Part shown: piece by piece, positions 12,687 through 22,530 of the stretch
Layout: each line of letters starts with the position of its first letter
How positions within the stretch are numbered: position 1 is the stretch's first letter
Assembly (NCBI GenBank): GCA_029216955.1
Contig: JANAVB010006997.1
Location: 1 to 64,000 of the forward strand
Reading direction: 5' to 3'
Source: Iris pallida
Lineage: Eukaryota; Streptophyta; Magnoliopsida; Asparagales; Iridaceae
Length of the DNA stretch: 64,000 nucleotides
Position numbers and translations under genes: made by a program
Notes under the pieces: generated by a model
The model's database searches: none
What the model saw: the letters and a program-made list of their open reading frames with translations, nothing else
What the model was told of the DNA's origin: nothing

Positions 12687-13050
12687 ATTTTTATCAAGAG
12701 ATCAAGAGAGAGACAGGAGAGGAGATTCTGAGAAAAATCATACTTCCAGAGTGATATTCCCAGAAGTATTTCTTCAACTTTTTCTCAAGAACAGGGTGAA
12801 GCAAAGCAAGAAAGCATTCGACTGTGCCATCAGTGCCGTTGCTCGATACCTTTTCGGTGACTTAGTTCTTCCGATTGTTTGTTTTCTTAAAGCAGTTTTC
12901 TTCTTCATCATCGTATGGTCCAAGGAACAAAGTGATCGCTCTCAGATCAAACTTCCATAGCAATACTTCCCAGAACAATTTGTACTTCTTGTACTTTTTC
13001 TAGTTTTCTTTCAAAAGCCAATTTTAGGTATTTTGTTAAGTGAAACAAAA

Positions 13051-13068
13051 TGGCGACTCTGCTGGGGA
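13051..13068 (+). other. Primer binding site, tRNA-Arg type
   Basis: TGGCGACTCTGCTGGGGA lies 3 nt after the 5' LTR. It is, up to one base, the tRNA-Arg-complementary site typical of Ogre elements. Confidence 0.85.
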
Positions 13069-13108
13069 CGACCTTCTCCTCTGACGAGAAGGCAATTGCT
13101 CAATATGA

Positions 13109-14287
13109 TATGTGTCGGTCGGATCGACAAAGAAGACTCTGGTTGTGCACTTCGACCAGACTGCCTACGAAGAAATGCTCCGAACTGGGAGTAGTACTCG
13201 TTGCTCCAATGTTCAGAAATCGCGGAAGGCGCGAAAAGTTTGGATTCCTAAGTCCAAAGCATCCTCGGATCTCCCTACTATCTCTGAAGGCAAAGGAATC
13301 CTTCCTACTCCTGTTGTGGAGGCTCCCGTCTGTGACGAGGCTGTCTCTACTTCGGTGATACGCCATGGGCGTAAAAATCAGTCTCCCGTTTGTAACGTGG
13401 CAGACTCTCCATTTTTACGCTCTGAGCGTAAAAATCAAGTTTTACGCTCTGAGCGTAAAAATCAAGTTTTACGCCCCGCGCGTAAAAATATGTCTCCCGT
13501 CTGTGACGTGGTAGACTCCAAAGCTTTACGCTCTGCGCGTAAAAATATGTCTTCCATCTGTGACGTGGTAGACACACAAAATTTATGCTCCACGTGTAAA
13601 GGAAAATCTCCCGTCTATGACGTGGCAGATACTCATATTTTGCGCTCTACGCGTAAAGGTAAATCTCCTGTCTGTGACAGTGTAGATAAAATTCACAATG
13701 ATGTCTTTACATCTACAGTGAATTTACCTGCACGCATGCAGCGTAAAAACATTGTTGGTAAAACTTCGGTTCTCCAACAACAGCCTTCTTATACTGCTTT
13801 ATGCAAGGTATCAAACCTTCAAATTACGCGTAATGCTGATGGAGTCCTTAGTGCTCAAAAATCTCAGGATTTACGTACGCAACTCCAAGCACGTAAAAAT
13901 GTACGGTTTGGTTCTGCTAATGCAGCCAGTAATCTTCTTTATACACAAGGGACTAAAAGTTTCTCTACTCCAAATGTAATAAAGAAGGCTACTCCCTCTA
14001 CTCACTCTGATTTACACGAGTTGCTAGTACAAAAGCGTAAAAATAGACAATCTCCTGTGACACTCCCCCAAGAGAATCATCATTGTGAGTGTCACCAGAT
14101 TGTAATCAAATGTTGTTGTTCGGCTTCTAAACGGTCAGTTTTTGATCGGTTAAGCTTCAATGCGCCTCAACAGCAAATTGATGACCAAGAACATGAGTTG
14201 TCTTATGCGTCAGTCAACATGGCATCTCATACCAACAGAGGACGACGTCCAAGACGCAACTCGTCCCAGACTCCAGGTCAACAATAA
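13109..14287 (+). CDS. ORF1 upstream of gag in Ogre-like element, with repeat-encoded hairpins
   Basis: Ogre elements carry an ORF1 of unknown function between primer site and gag, and this frame is in that place. The frame is open from 13109; the first in-frame ATG is at about 13175 (...EEMLRTG), so the original start may be lost. The product is basic and Ser/Lys/Arg-rich. Residues about 80-190 contain six or so imperfect repeats of the type SPVCDVVD...LRSxRKN. The DNA of each repeat holds a stem-loop, for example ATTTTTACGCTC at 13411-13422 paired with 13424-13435. A cysteine-rich stretch (CECHQIVIKCCC) follows near the end. The ORF ends with TAA at 14285-14287 in the same frame as gag. Function unknown; I recognise no catalytic domain. 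Confidence 0.65.
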   Translation, partial: YVSVGSTKKTLVVHFDQTAYEEMLRTGSSTRCSNVQKSRKARKVWIPKSKASSDLPTISEGKGILPTPVVEAPVCDEAVSTSVIRHGRKNQSPVCNVADSPFLRSERKNQVLRSERKNQVLRPARKNMSPVCDVVDSKALRSARKNMSSICDVVDTQNLCSTCKGKSPVYDVADTHILRSTRKGKSPVCDSVDKIHNDVFTSTVNLPARMQRKNIVGKTSVLQQQPSYTALCKVSNLQITRNADGVLSAQKSQDLRTQLQARKNVRFGSANAASNLLYTQGTKSFSTPNVIKKATPSTHSDLHELLVQKRKNRQSPVTLPQENHHCECHQIVIKCCCSASKRSVFDRLSFNAPQQQIDDQEHELSYASVNMASHTNRGRRPRRNSSQTPGQQ

Positions 14288-15766
14288 TTCAACAGACTTC
14301 TTGATTCCTTTGAAGGAGTATATCAGAATACTCGATCAAGAAGACAAAGACACTTGCAAACTTCTGATTCAGAAGCTGGGGGTAGTCAATCTTTTGAGTT
14401 CGAAACTGATAGTGTCGATTCATACCTCTATACCAATCCCTCTGTATCTTCAAGAGAGGTTGAATCCTGTGCTATTGCGGATGAACCGGAGACATCATCT
14501 GCTAATACAGAACAACGTCTCTCTGCTGTTGAGCAATCACTAAAGGACATGCTTACCATGATGCAAAGCATGTACCAAATAATAATGACTCAGCAAACTG
14601 CTCAGCCGGCAGTAGTAACACCGGTGCAGGTAGCAGCACAAACTCAAGATAGTCAAGGGGTTGATATACCTTTGAATAATCAAGAACCTGCTGTCAATCA
14701 AAATTTTGCATCTCCAGATCCTATCATTCCAGAAGATGTACCGCCTCCGGTAGGGGTTACGGTACATCCAACAACTATTCAATCGAATGTGCTTCCTCAA
14801 ACCAGTGAAGCTATTCAAGCAGTGCGTGAATTAAAAGCACAGTTTGAAGTTCTGAAGCACAAGGATCAGCTCCAGAGGTTAGGGATTAAGCAATCTTATC
14901 CTCCTCATTGGAATGACGTACCCTTTCCTCCGAAATTCAAGCCAAAATCGATGGTATTATTTGATGGAAAGGCTTCTCCTAGTCAGTATATCAATTATTT
15001 TGATATTATGACTGTGCATCTGCAGAAGAATGATGCTCTTCTTACCCGAGTTTTTATCGGATGCCTGACAGGTTCAGCTTACGATTGGTATCGTAGTCTA
15101 CCCGACAATTGCATATCGTCTTTTGACGAATTTAAAGCAATGTTTCTCTTCCGCTTCTATGAAGGAGGCATGGACATGAATATGTCCTCCTTAATAGAAA
15201 TCAAACAAAAGGAGAAGGAAGATACTAGGACGTTCATCGAACGTTTCCGACAGGCAACTCTGAAGATGCTTCCTGGTATGCCAGATTCAGCATTGATTGA
15301 TACATGCAAGATGAATCTGCGACCATCCATTGCTGTCTTTACGGGTTCCCAATTCACAGATTGGGCCTCATTCATCATAGCAGCAGTTTCTGCCGAGACC
15401 AATGGTAGGTTGGCTCGTAAACACGGAATGATCTTTGCCTCAGAGGACAAAGGAAAGAAAGGCTCTTCTGGTAATATTTTCGGCAATCGTAATGGGAAAG
15501 GGAAGGAAACCCTTGTGGTTAATCTTTCAAAACCCAAAACGACGTCGAATAATTATGAGTCTTCCAAGCCAAAAGAAGAATACTCTTTCGATGACAGTGA
15601 TATCCCAGGGATATTCCAATGTCTGGTAAAGAGTGGCAAACTCCAGATTCTAGAGCCAAAGAGGCCTAATGAGGTGAATCTGACTGACAATCCCAAGTAT
15701 TGTATCTATCACAGATACATAAATCATCCTACCAAGGCTTGTTATGTCTTGAAGAAGAAAATCTAA
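14288..15766 (+). CDS. gag: Gag of Ogre-like element
   Basis: Gag forms the particle that packages element RNA. The frame is continuous with ORF1 except for one TAA. No ATG is present before about residue 66 of the 14354 frame (DMLTMMQSMY), so the initiation point is unclear and stop readthrough or a lost start is possible. A retrotransposon gag domain lies at about residues 190-340 (FDGKASPSQYINYFD, GSAYDWYRSLP, FKAMFLFRFYEGG). A C-terminal zinc-finger-like motif CIYHRYINHPTKAC resembles the finger of Tat-type Gag proteins. The frame stops with TAA at 15764-15766 straight after that finger, where it probably once read on. Confidence 0.85.
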   Translation, partial: FNRLLDSFEGVYQNTRSRRQRHLQTSDSEAGGSQSFEFETDSVDSYLYTNPSVSSREVESCAIADEPETSSANTEQRLSAVEQSLKDMLTMMQSMYQIIMTQQTAQPAVVTPVQVAAQTQDSQGVDIPLNNQEPAVNQNFASPDPIIPEDVPPPVGVTVHPTTIQSNVLPQTSEAIQAVRELKAQFEVLKHKDQLQRLGIKQSYPPHWNDVPFPPKFKPKSMVLFDGKASPSQYINYFDIMTVHLQKNDALLTRVFIGCLTGSAYDWYRSLPDNCISSFDEFKAMFLFRFYEGGMDMNMSSLIEIKQKEKEDTRTFIERFRQATLKMLPGMPDSALIDTCKMNLRPSIAVFTGSQFTDWASFIIAAVSAETNGRLARKHGMIFASEDKGKKGSSGNIFGNRNGKGKETLVVNLSKPKTTSNNYESSKPKEEYSFDDSDIPGIFQCLVKSGKLQILEPKRPNEVNLTDNPKYCIYHRYINHPTKACYVLKKKI

Positions 15767-16486
15767 GAGCTGATAAATGCCAATGCCATCGCTTTAACTA
15801 ACGATGAGCATACGGTCACAACCAATATGGTTTCTCTTCAATTTGGAGGTTTTCCTCCACAGCAAGTCCCAGATGGAATTATCCCAATTCCTAAGACGAC
15901 GATGAAGATTGTGAATATCCTGCCTGCCAGAGAGCAAAATGAAGGATTGTTGCCTCTCACACTAAAGAATGGTGAAATCATGTGGGTACATCCTGACTTA
16001 GTACCTGAAATGGAGGATAAAGGTAAAACTTCAAAATCCAAGAAAGGTAGAAAAGTTAAAACCTGTAACATGATTTCTCATGTTATTCCAGATCCTGATG
16101 ATTTGGATCATCTTTGGGTTGGCATTCCTTTGGAGGATAGACTGGAAGGTTTAAGCATATGTCCTCCAAGTTTGGCTCATCGTACCAAGCTCAAACTTAC
16201 TCATCAGCAGTGGTTAGCTATGAATAATGTCCCCTTATACAGGGCACAACAAGTCTTTGCTGCTTATGAAAAAGCTCCTACAGGGATTTTTCCTCGTGTC
16301 TCGAATACTCCTTTTCCTGTGGTTACAGAGGTTTCTGTCTCTTCTTCCTCTGTTAAACCATTCATTGAAAGTCCACTGCCCATTCACTTGTACAGTCAAC
16401 AATCAGTCCATCTCATGAGAAAGATGGGCTACGACTTTCAAAAGGCAGAAGGTTTGAACTATGATAAAGGAATACGACTTCCTTAA
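15767..16486 (+). pseudogene. Gag-protease linker region of Ogre-like element
   Basis: Same reading frame as gag after a single TAA. The open part from 15827 encodes about 219 residues of Pro/Ser-rich, weakly basic sequence without a domain that I recognise (GIPLEDRLEGLSICPPSL, VHLMRKMGYDFQKAEGL). It ends with TAA at 16484-16486, after which the same frame reopens at once. It is probably the spacer between the capsid and protease parts of one ancestral polyprotein. Confidence 0.6.
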
Positions 16487-17368
16487 CAAATTCAAAGTCA
16501 AAAATCTACTGTTGGATTGGGTTCTGAGCTTCCTCATAAAAATTCTCGAAAGAAGAAGACTAAGGGAAAGAAGACTAAATCCTGTAATATGGGACTTCCT
16601 TCTCCTGAGTCTGAAGAAGAAACCTTTGCTGGTACAAGATCTGGGAAAGAGTACCACAAAGACTATGAGGGATCTTCCAAAGAAGCAGAGGACGTTGTGA
16701 AAACAATACCAGTTCAACCATCTCCTATTCCTGCTAAACCATCGGTGGTTGAGAAAGGGAAACAGAAAGCAGCACGCTTTGATGTCCCTTTGAAATCTGC
16801 TTCAAATCAAAGGGTGGTGATAAAGCCCTACAAATTTGATATTCTAGCCCAGTTAGCCAATACTCCGGCTAGACTCTCTATATTCGAGCTGCTTCGTCTT
16901 TCTAAAGAAAGCATGAAGACTTTGAGTGAAGCTTTGCTACAAGCAGACTCATGCTTAGCTCAACTCAAGAGTCCTGACAATACACCAGTGTCGTGTCCAC
17001 AATGTCATAGTGTGATGGAGGCAATTCCTAACATTACCTTCACACAAGAAGATATGCTGTGGAAGCATAACAAACACGACATGCCTTTGTGCTACACTGG
17101 GTATATTGAATCCACTGAAATTGACAGGATTTATATTGATCCTGGGTCTTCTATTAGCATTATTCTTCAGAGTATGCTAAGACCTTTGAGGATTCCTACT
17201 AGTGATTTGACTTACACTAGTACCACAATAGTTGGTTTCAACTCTGGCAAGAGTAAACCACTGGGGAAGATTCGTCTGAAGATTCAGATTGGTGATCTTC
17301 GAACTATGGCAACCTTCTATGTTATCAACTCAGACGTATCCTACAACATCCTTCTTGGAAGACCGTAG
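16487..17368 (+). CDS. pro: Protease domain of Ogre-like element
   Basis: An aspartic protease cleaves the Gag-Pol polyprotein. In the frame shared with gag the active-site region reads YIDPGSSISI (usually D-x-G-S-S), followed about 75 residues later by YNILLGRP, the second conserved block of retropepsin-like enzymes in Tat elements. The upstream part is Lys/Ser-rich (SRKKKTKGKKTKSC). The domain is complete in length and ends with TAG at 17366-17368 immediately after the RP motif. The frame continues beyond (STLPQCFKYVDSQG). It lies just upstream of the duplicated block, so it is present only once. Confidence 0.8.
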   Translation, partial: QIQSQKSTVGLGSELPHKNSRKKKTKGKKTKSCNMGLPSPESEEETFAGTRSGKEYHKDYEGSSKEAEDVVKTIPVQPSPIPAKPSVVEKGKQKAARFDVPLKSASNQRVVIKPYKFDILAQLANTPARLSIFELLRLSKESMKTLSEALLQADSCLAQLKSPDNTPVSCPQCHSVMEAIPNITFTQEDMLWKHNKHDMPLCYTGYIESTEIDRIYIDPGSSISIILQSMLRPLRIPTSDLTYTSTTIVGFNSGKSKPLGKIRLKIQIGDLRTMATFYVINSDVSYNILLGRP

Positions 17369-18600
17369 ATACATGAGCATAACATTGTGTCTTCAACTCT
17401 CCCCCAATGCTTCAAGTACGTGGATTCCCAAGGGGTTGTGAAGACTGAGTTTGCTGATATCAATCCTTTCAAGGGCGTCGAAGCCTATTTTTCTGACTCA
17501 ATGCTCTACAAACAAGAGTATGTGAAGGAGATATCAGATATAGCTGAAGATCGATCACCTGCTGAAGATCAATCTGTCAATGAAGATCCTCCAAAAGAGC
17601 AACCTTTGAAGATCAAAGTCAAAGGTCGAATCCAACCCCAATCTGTCAATGGTCAACCTCTGGTGATCAAGGTCAAAGGAAGAACTTGAGCTTCATCTGA
17701 GAAATCAGTGAGTATTCCTGCCAAGAGCCAAGTTCAACCTCTCATGATCAAAGTCAAGGGACGTACTTCTCGTACGAATGATCCAGAACCACCGCTGATC
17801 ATCAACCTTGGCAAGTCTACGCAGAAGACGGATGACGGTCCGTTAATAATCAATCCGAAGCGTAGCAGTCAAATTATAAATGATGTAAATATTGATCATT
17901 CTGTACTTTCTAATATCAATGAAGATTTCCTTTTTGAGTATATGGCTGTCAAATTTGTTGAAAGAATGACTTTATCTTCTGATGACCAAAGTCATCAATA
18001 TAAAGATGACATAGAGGAAACTTTATACATTGACCATAAGGAAAATTCTTTTCCTCCTCATGTCGATATAGGACCTTATGCTCAAAAGTTCCTAACATCT
18101 TCTCCATATCTTCTTCCTGTAGCTGCTTCATCACAAGCTTGTGTAACTTATAGACGTCACGAAGAATCATGTTTTGTGGTTCTGTCTAATAAGAAAAATA
18201 AGCACCAAATTGTGTTTGGTCTGGCTTGAAATATCCATGTTGCTCAGACAGATGATCTTAGAGATAAAGATAGAGGAAGAATCCGAATTGACAAATATAG
18301 TCAACAATCTCTCAAGATTATTCAAAATATAGGATATGATTTGAAGACTATGCCGGGTCTTAATCAAGGTAAGGGTAGACGATTACCATTATGTGGTGAT
18401 CCGTTTTACCAGAAAACTCGTCATGGGTTGGGATATGATCCGTCCCACATGTTTAATGATGATATACGAGAAGAATTCGCTTATAGTTCTTCACAGTCCT
18501 CAGATTCGGAAGAAATCCAATTCATCGAATCTGATACATTCCACTCCTCATATGCTAGAGGAGACTATTATGATGAATCTGAGTGTGTATTCTCTCAGTC
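17369..18600 (+). pseudogene. Protease-RT linker of Ogre-like element, copy A (stop-interrupted)
   Basis: In the gag frame the open stretches are 17387-17689, 17708-18229 and 18341-18805, separated by stops TGA (17687) and TGA (18227). The peptide contains repeats of the type PLxIKVKGRT and a G-patch-like segment (MPGLNQGKGRRLPL, KTRHGLGYDP). RT continues in another frame from about 18600, so there is a frameshift here. In Ogre elements the region between gag-pro and RT carries an intron; I cannot tell whether this disruption is a relic of it. The block duplication starts at 17666. Confidence 0.55.
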
Positions 18601-21600
18601 AACATGGTTCAAACTGAGGGTGAATCTGAGCCATTTGAAAATGACCCTTGGGCCCAACAGATGGACACTCAGTGGGAGCTTCGTTTTGAACAGCGACAGC
18701 CACCTACAGAGGATGAGATTGTCCAGATTGATGTTGGAGACGGAACAACGTCCAAGCCAATATTCATCAGTAAAAACCTCTTCAAAGATGAAAAGGAAGA
18801 GCTGATAAAACTGATTAAAGAATATATTGATATCTTTGCATGGAGTTATGAGGATATGCCGGGTCTAGATCCTAAAGTTGCTACTCATAAACTCAATATT
18901 CTTCCTAATGCCAAGCCTGTAAAACAACAGCAGCGGCATTTTCGACCAGATATGATGGATGCAATTGAAGCGGAAGTCAAAAAATTGATTACATGTGGCT
19001 TTGTTCGTGAAGAATAACACCCAGACTTGGTTGCCAACATTGTTCCTGTTATGAAGTAGAACGGAAAAGTCCGAGTTTGCATAGATTTTCGAGATCTTAA
19101 TGCAGCTTGTCCAAAGGACGAATTTCCACTTCCGATTACCGATGCCATGATAGACAATACATGCGGTTTTGAACGCATGTCTTTCATGGATAGATTCTCA
19201 GGATACAATCAGATTAAGATGCATCCAGGAGATGAGAAGCATACTGCTTTTCGTACACCTCTTGGAGTTTACTGCTATATGGTTATGCCGTTTGGTCTTA
19301 AAAACGCCGGTGCCACGTATCAACGGGCTATGAGCAACATCTTTCAAGAACATCTACGGAAGACAGTTGAATGTTACGTAGATGACATTGCTGTCAAAAG
19401 TCGATCAAAGGATGATCAAATTCAAGACTTGAAGATAGTATTTGAGTTGATGCGCCAACATCAATTGAAGATGAATCCTGCTAAGTCTTTCTTAGGGGTG
19501 TCCAATGGCAAGTTTTTGGGATTTGTCATTACTTCTCAGGGTATTCATGTTAATCCTGACAAAATTAAAGCTATTCTTGAAATGCGTCCTCCACGCAATC
19601 TAAAAGAACTCCGCGGCTTCCAGGGTCGCATTGCTTATATAAGGAGATTCATATCCAATCTCTCTGGGAGATGTCAACCTTTCTCCCGTCTATTAAAGAA
19701 AGGTGTATCATTTGTCTGGGATGAAGCATGTCAAAAAGCTTTCAATGACATCAAGCAATACCTTACAAATCCACCTATTTTGGTACCTCTAGTGGTAGGA
19801 AGACCATTTTTGCTATATGCTCGAGCCTTAGATCATTCACTTGGTGCTCTTCTTGCCCAGAAAAGTGATATAGGTCATGAACAGGCAATTTATTATCTTA
19901 GCCGAATGATGGTCGGAGCTGAACACAGGTATACTCCTGTAGAAAAGGAATGTCTGGCCTTGGTTTTCGATGTTCAAAAGACACGACATTATGTGTCAGG
20001 ACAGACTATTCATGTCATCTCCAGAATAAATCATATTCGGGTATTGATGAGAAAACCGAGCATTCTTAACTCCAGGTTAGCTACCTGGGCGATCTTGCTC
20101 ACTCCTTATGATATGGTCTATGTACCTCAAAAATCAGTGAAGGGTCAAGCATTAGCTGATTTCTTAGCAGCTCACCCTATACCTGAAACATCGAAGCTAT
20201 ATGAGGATATTCCAGATGAAGTCGTAGATTGCAACATGACTTTAAAGGATGACATTTGGCAATTATACTTTGATGGAGCATCACGGGTCGGACCTAAAGG
20301 CAATATTGTCTCCGGAGTAGGAATCGTCTTGGTTTCTCCTGACAAAATGGTCATATACCGTGTTTATTCTCTCAATGAGCCATGCTCCAACAATGTGGCA
20401 GAATATAATGCTCTGCTGATTGGTCTCCAAGTAGCAAAACAGTTGGACATTGAGTTCCTGGAAGCTTATGGAGACTCTCAACTGATTGTTAATCAGGTTA
20501 GAGGGACATATGAAGTCAGGAACCCCGACCTCATCCCTTATCATCAAGTGGTAATCGAATTAGTCCTTTCATTCAAAGGATTCTTTATCAAATTTGTACC
20601 ACGTTTTCAGAATTTGGAAGCTGATAACCTTGCTAGTTTAGCGACAGATTTAGCTGTTCCAATTCGAAGACAAAACACCATTACTTTGTTGGATCAAGAC
20701 TTATTCTGTGTTAAGAATAATTTGCATATTGAACAGAGTTATACTACAGAATCAAGTTCCCAACAGAGGGATTGGAGAAGTCCATTCATTGATTATGCGG
20801 TTCATGAGATTTTACCTAAAGATCCAAAAGAAGCTGCATCAATTAAGAGATGATCATTTCGATTCTATTATGATTCTTCTTTACATATGTTATATCGTCG
20901 TTCTTATGACGGACTTTTACTGCGTTGTCTCTCTGAGAGTGAAGCCAAGCAAATACTCCGTGAAGCTCATGATGGTGTTTGTGGTGCTCATCAACCTGGT
21001 CCAAAATTACAGGACCGCATTCGAAGAATGGGGTATTAATGGCCATCCATGATAGCAGATGCTGTGAATTATGCCAGACGGTGTAAAGCATGTCAGATTC
21101 ATGCTGATTTTATTCATCTACCGTCTGAATTCCTACATCCTACAGCAGCTTCTTGGCCCTTCGAAGCTTGGGGCATGGATATTATTGGTCCTATTAACCC
21201 TCCTTCTGTTAAAGGACATCAGTTTATATTGGCTATAACCGATTATTTTTCTAAATGGGCAGAAGCAGTTCCCCTTGCTAAAGTGAAAACATCTAATATG
21301 ATTAGCTTCATCAAACACCATGTCATTTATCGCTTCAGGATTCCCCGACGGATAATTTATGACAATGGACCACAATTTGCCAGTCAGGCATTTTATCGGT
21401 TCTGTGATAAGAATCAGATCCAAAACCTGGCTTCTACGGCTTATAATCCAGCTGCTAATGGTTTGACCGAAGCCTTCAACAAGACAATCACCAAACTTCT
21501 CAAAAAGTTCGTCTCTTCTAATAAACGTGATTGGAATGAGAAACTTGGAGAATGTTTATGGGCTTACCGAACGACAGTCCGAACTCCTACTGGTTTTACA

Positions 21601-22029
21601 CCATTTTTACTGGTTTACGAATGTGAGGCTATTCTTCCATTGGAAATCCAGATTCCATCTCTTCGAATAGCCATTGCTAATGAGCTAACTACAGAGAACA
21701 ATGATCGCTTACGACTTCAAGAACTTGAAGGATTGGACGAGAAGCGTCTTCAAGCACAACAACATATTGAGCTATATCAAGCCCGCATATCTCGAGCTTT
21801 CAATCGTAAAGTTAAAGAGAGGGTATTCAAAATCGGTGAACTAGTTCTAGCTGTTCGAAGACCGATGGTGATGACTCATAAGAGCAAAGGGAAATTCTAA
21901 GCAAAATGGGAAGGCCCTTATGTCATCGAGACAGTTTTCTCCAACGGTGCCTATAGGTTGTCTAAACCTAATGGAGATTTGCTCATGATGCCTATCAATG
22001 GCAAATTCTTGAAGAAATATTATGTTTGA
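18601..22029 (+). pseudogene. pol: Pol of Ogre-like element, copy A: RT, RNase H, second RNase H, integrase
   Basis: RT begins around IDIFAWSYEDMPGL; its catalytic motif YVDD is at 19375-19386. The gypsy RNase H follows (RPFLLYARALDHSLGALLAQ, about 19800-20170), then a second, archaeal-type RNase H (LYFDGASRVGPKG, NNVAEYNALLIGL, EAYGDSQLIVNQV, about 20265-20660), diagnostic of Tat elements. The integrase zinc finger (H-H-C-C) spans about 20965-21100. Its catalytic triad shows as GMDIIGP, YDNGPQF and GLTEAF, and a C-terminal KWEGPY module ends with TGA at 22027-22029. In-frame stops lie near 19015, 19057, 20851, 21037 and 21898. All are shared with copy B, so they predate the duplication. Confidence 0.92.
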
Positions 22030-22097
22030 TTTTTCTTCTTTATTCCCCAGCTACCAATGTTTGGTTAAGCTGATTACTTGTCTCCTTGGAGAGAATT

Positions 22098-22412
22098 TTA
22101 ATCTTTTATCTTACCAGTTGATTAAAAAGTGGGATTTATTATTTATCATGTTTTCATGATCTCTGAATATGTATTAAGTCTACTTCTTTTCCTATCTATC
22201 ATGTCCATTTGGCCTCTGAATAGATATTAATCTATTTTTCTTTGAGTTGTTACGATCTGTCACGTTCATATTACCTCTGATAGTATCGTATACTCTAAAC
22301 AGAAAATGAGATTTCATTATCTATCATGTCCATATTACCTCTGGATAGATACAATTTATTGAATTTAGAAAACTTATCATGTCCATATTACCTCTGATAA
22401 GTGTTTTCTATC
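22098..22412 (+). other. Array of stem-loops with constant loop and variable stems, copy A
   Basis: Between the pol stop and the end of the convergent antisense gene. Stems: TATCTAT 22193-22199 with ATAGATA 22220-22226; TACGATCTGT 22251-22260 with 22280-22290 (one bulge, one G-U); TATCTATC 22318-22325 with GATAGATA 22344-22351; GAAAACTTATCA 22368-22379 with 22395-22408 (2-nt bulge). The loops share CATGTCCATATTACCTCTG. A degenerate unit lies at about 22145-22170 and a different hairpin, TTTTAATC/GATTAAAA, at about 22097-22128. Function unknown. Position suggests a role in the 3' UTR of pol, of the antisense RNA, or both. Confidence 0.7.
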
Positions 22413-22530
22413 TCATAGCTATTGTTTAAATTCAAAATAAATAATAGGATCACGAATAAATATTTTATTCATTTTTGTAAAAAATACAGAGTGAAAAAGA
22501 TAGAAGATTACAAAAAGCTCTTTATTTTGC

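Larger units (their letters stand above)
11919..13047 (+). mobile_element. Inner Ogre-like element, 5' LTR
   Basis: Starts TGTAGAAGCG, ends GTGAAACA, and is followed by AAA and the primer site. The 5' half is full of TTTACGC/GCGTAAA half-sites, some paired into stem-loops (TTTACGC about 12276 with GCGTAAA about 12296). The 3' half has two GACACGTGTC palindromes and a TATA box. The match to 36843-37963 is colinear. Confidence 0.92.

Noticed and set aside
18600..19060. Stop codons in pol as programmed readthrough or recoding
   Set aside because: Five or more stops at unrelated sites, with frameshifts elsewhere; they are shared by both copies simply because the duplication is recent. Decay is the simpler reading.
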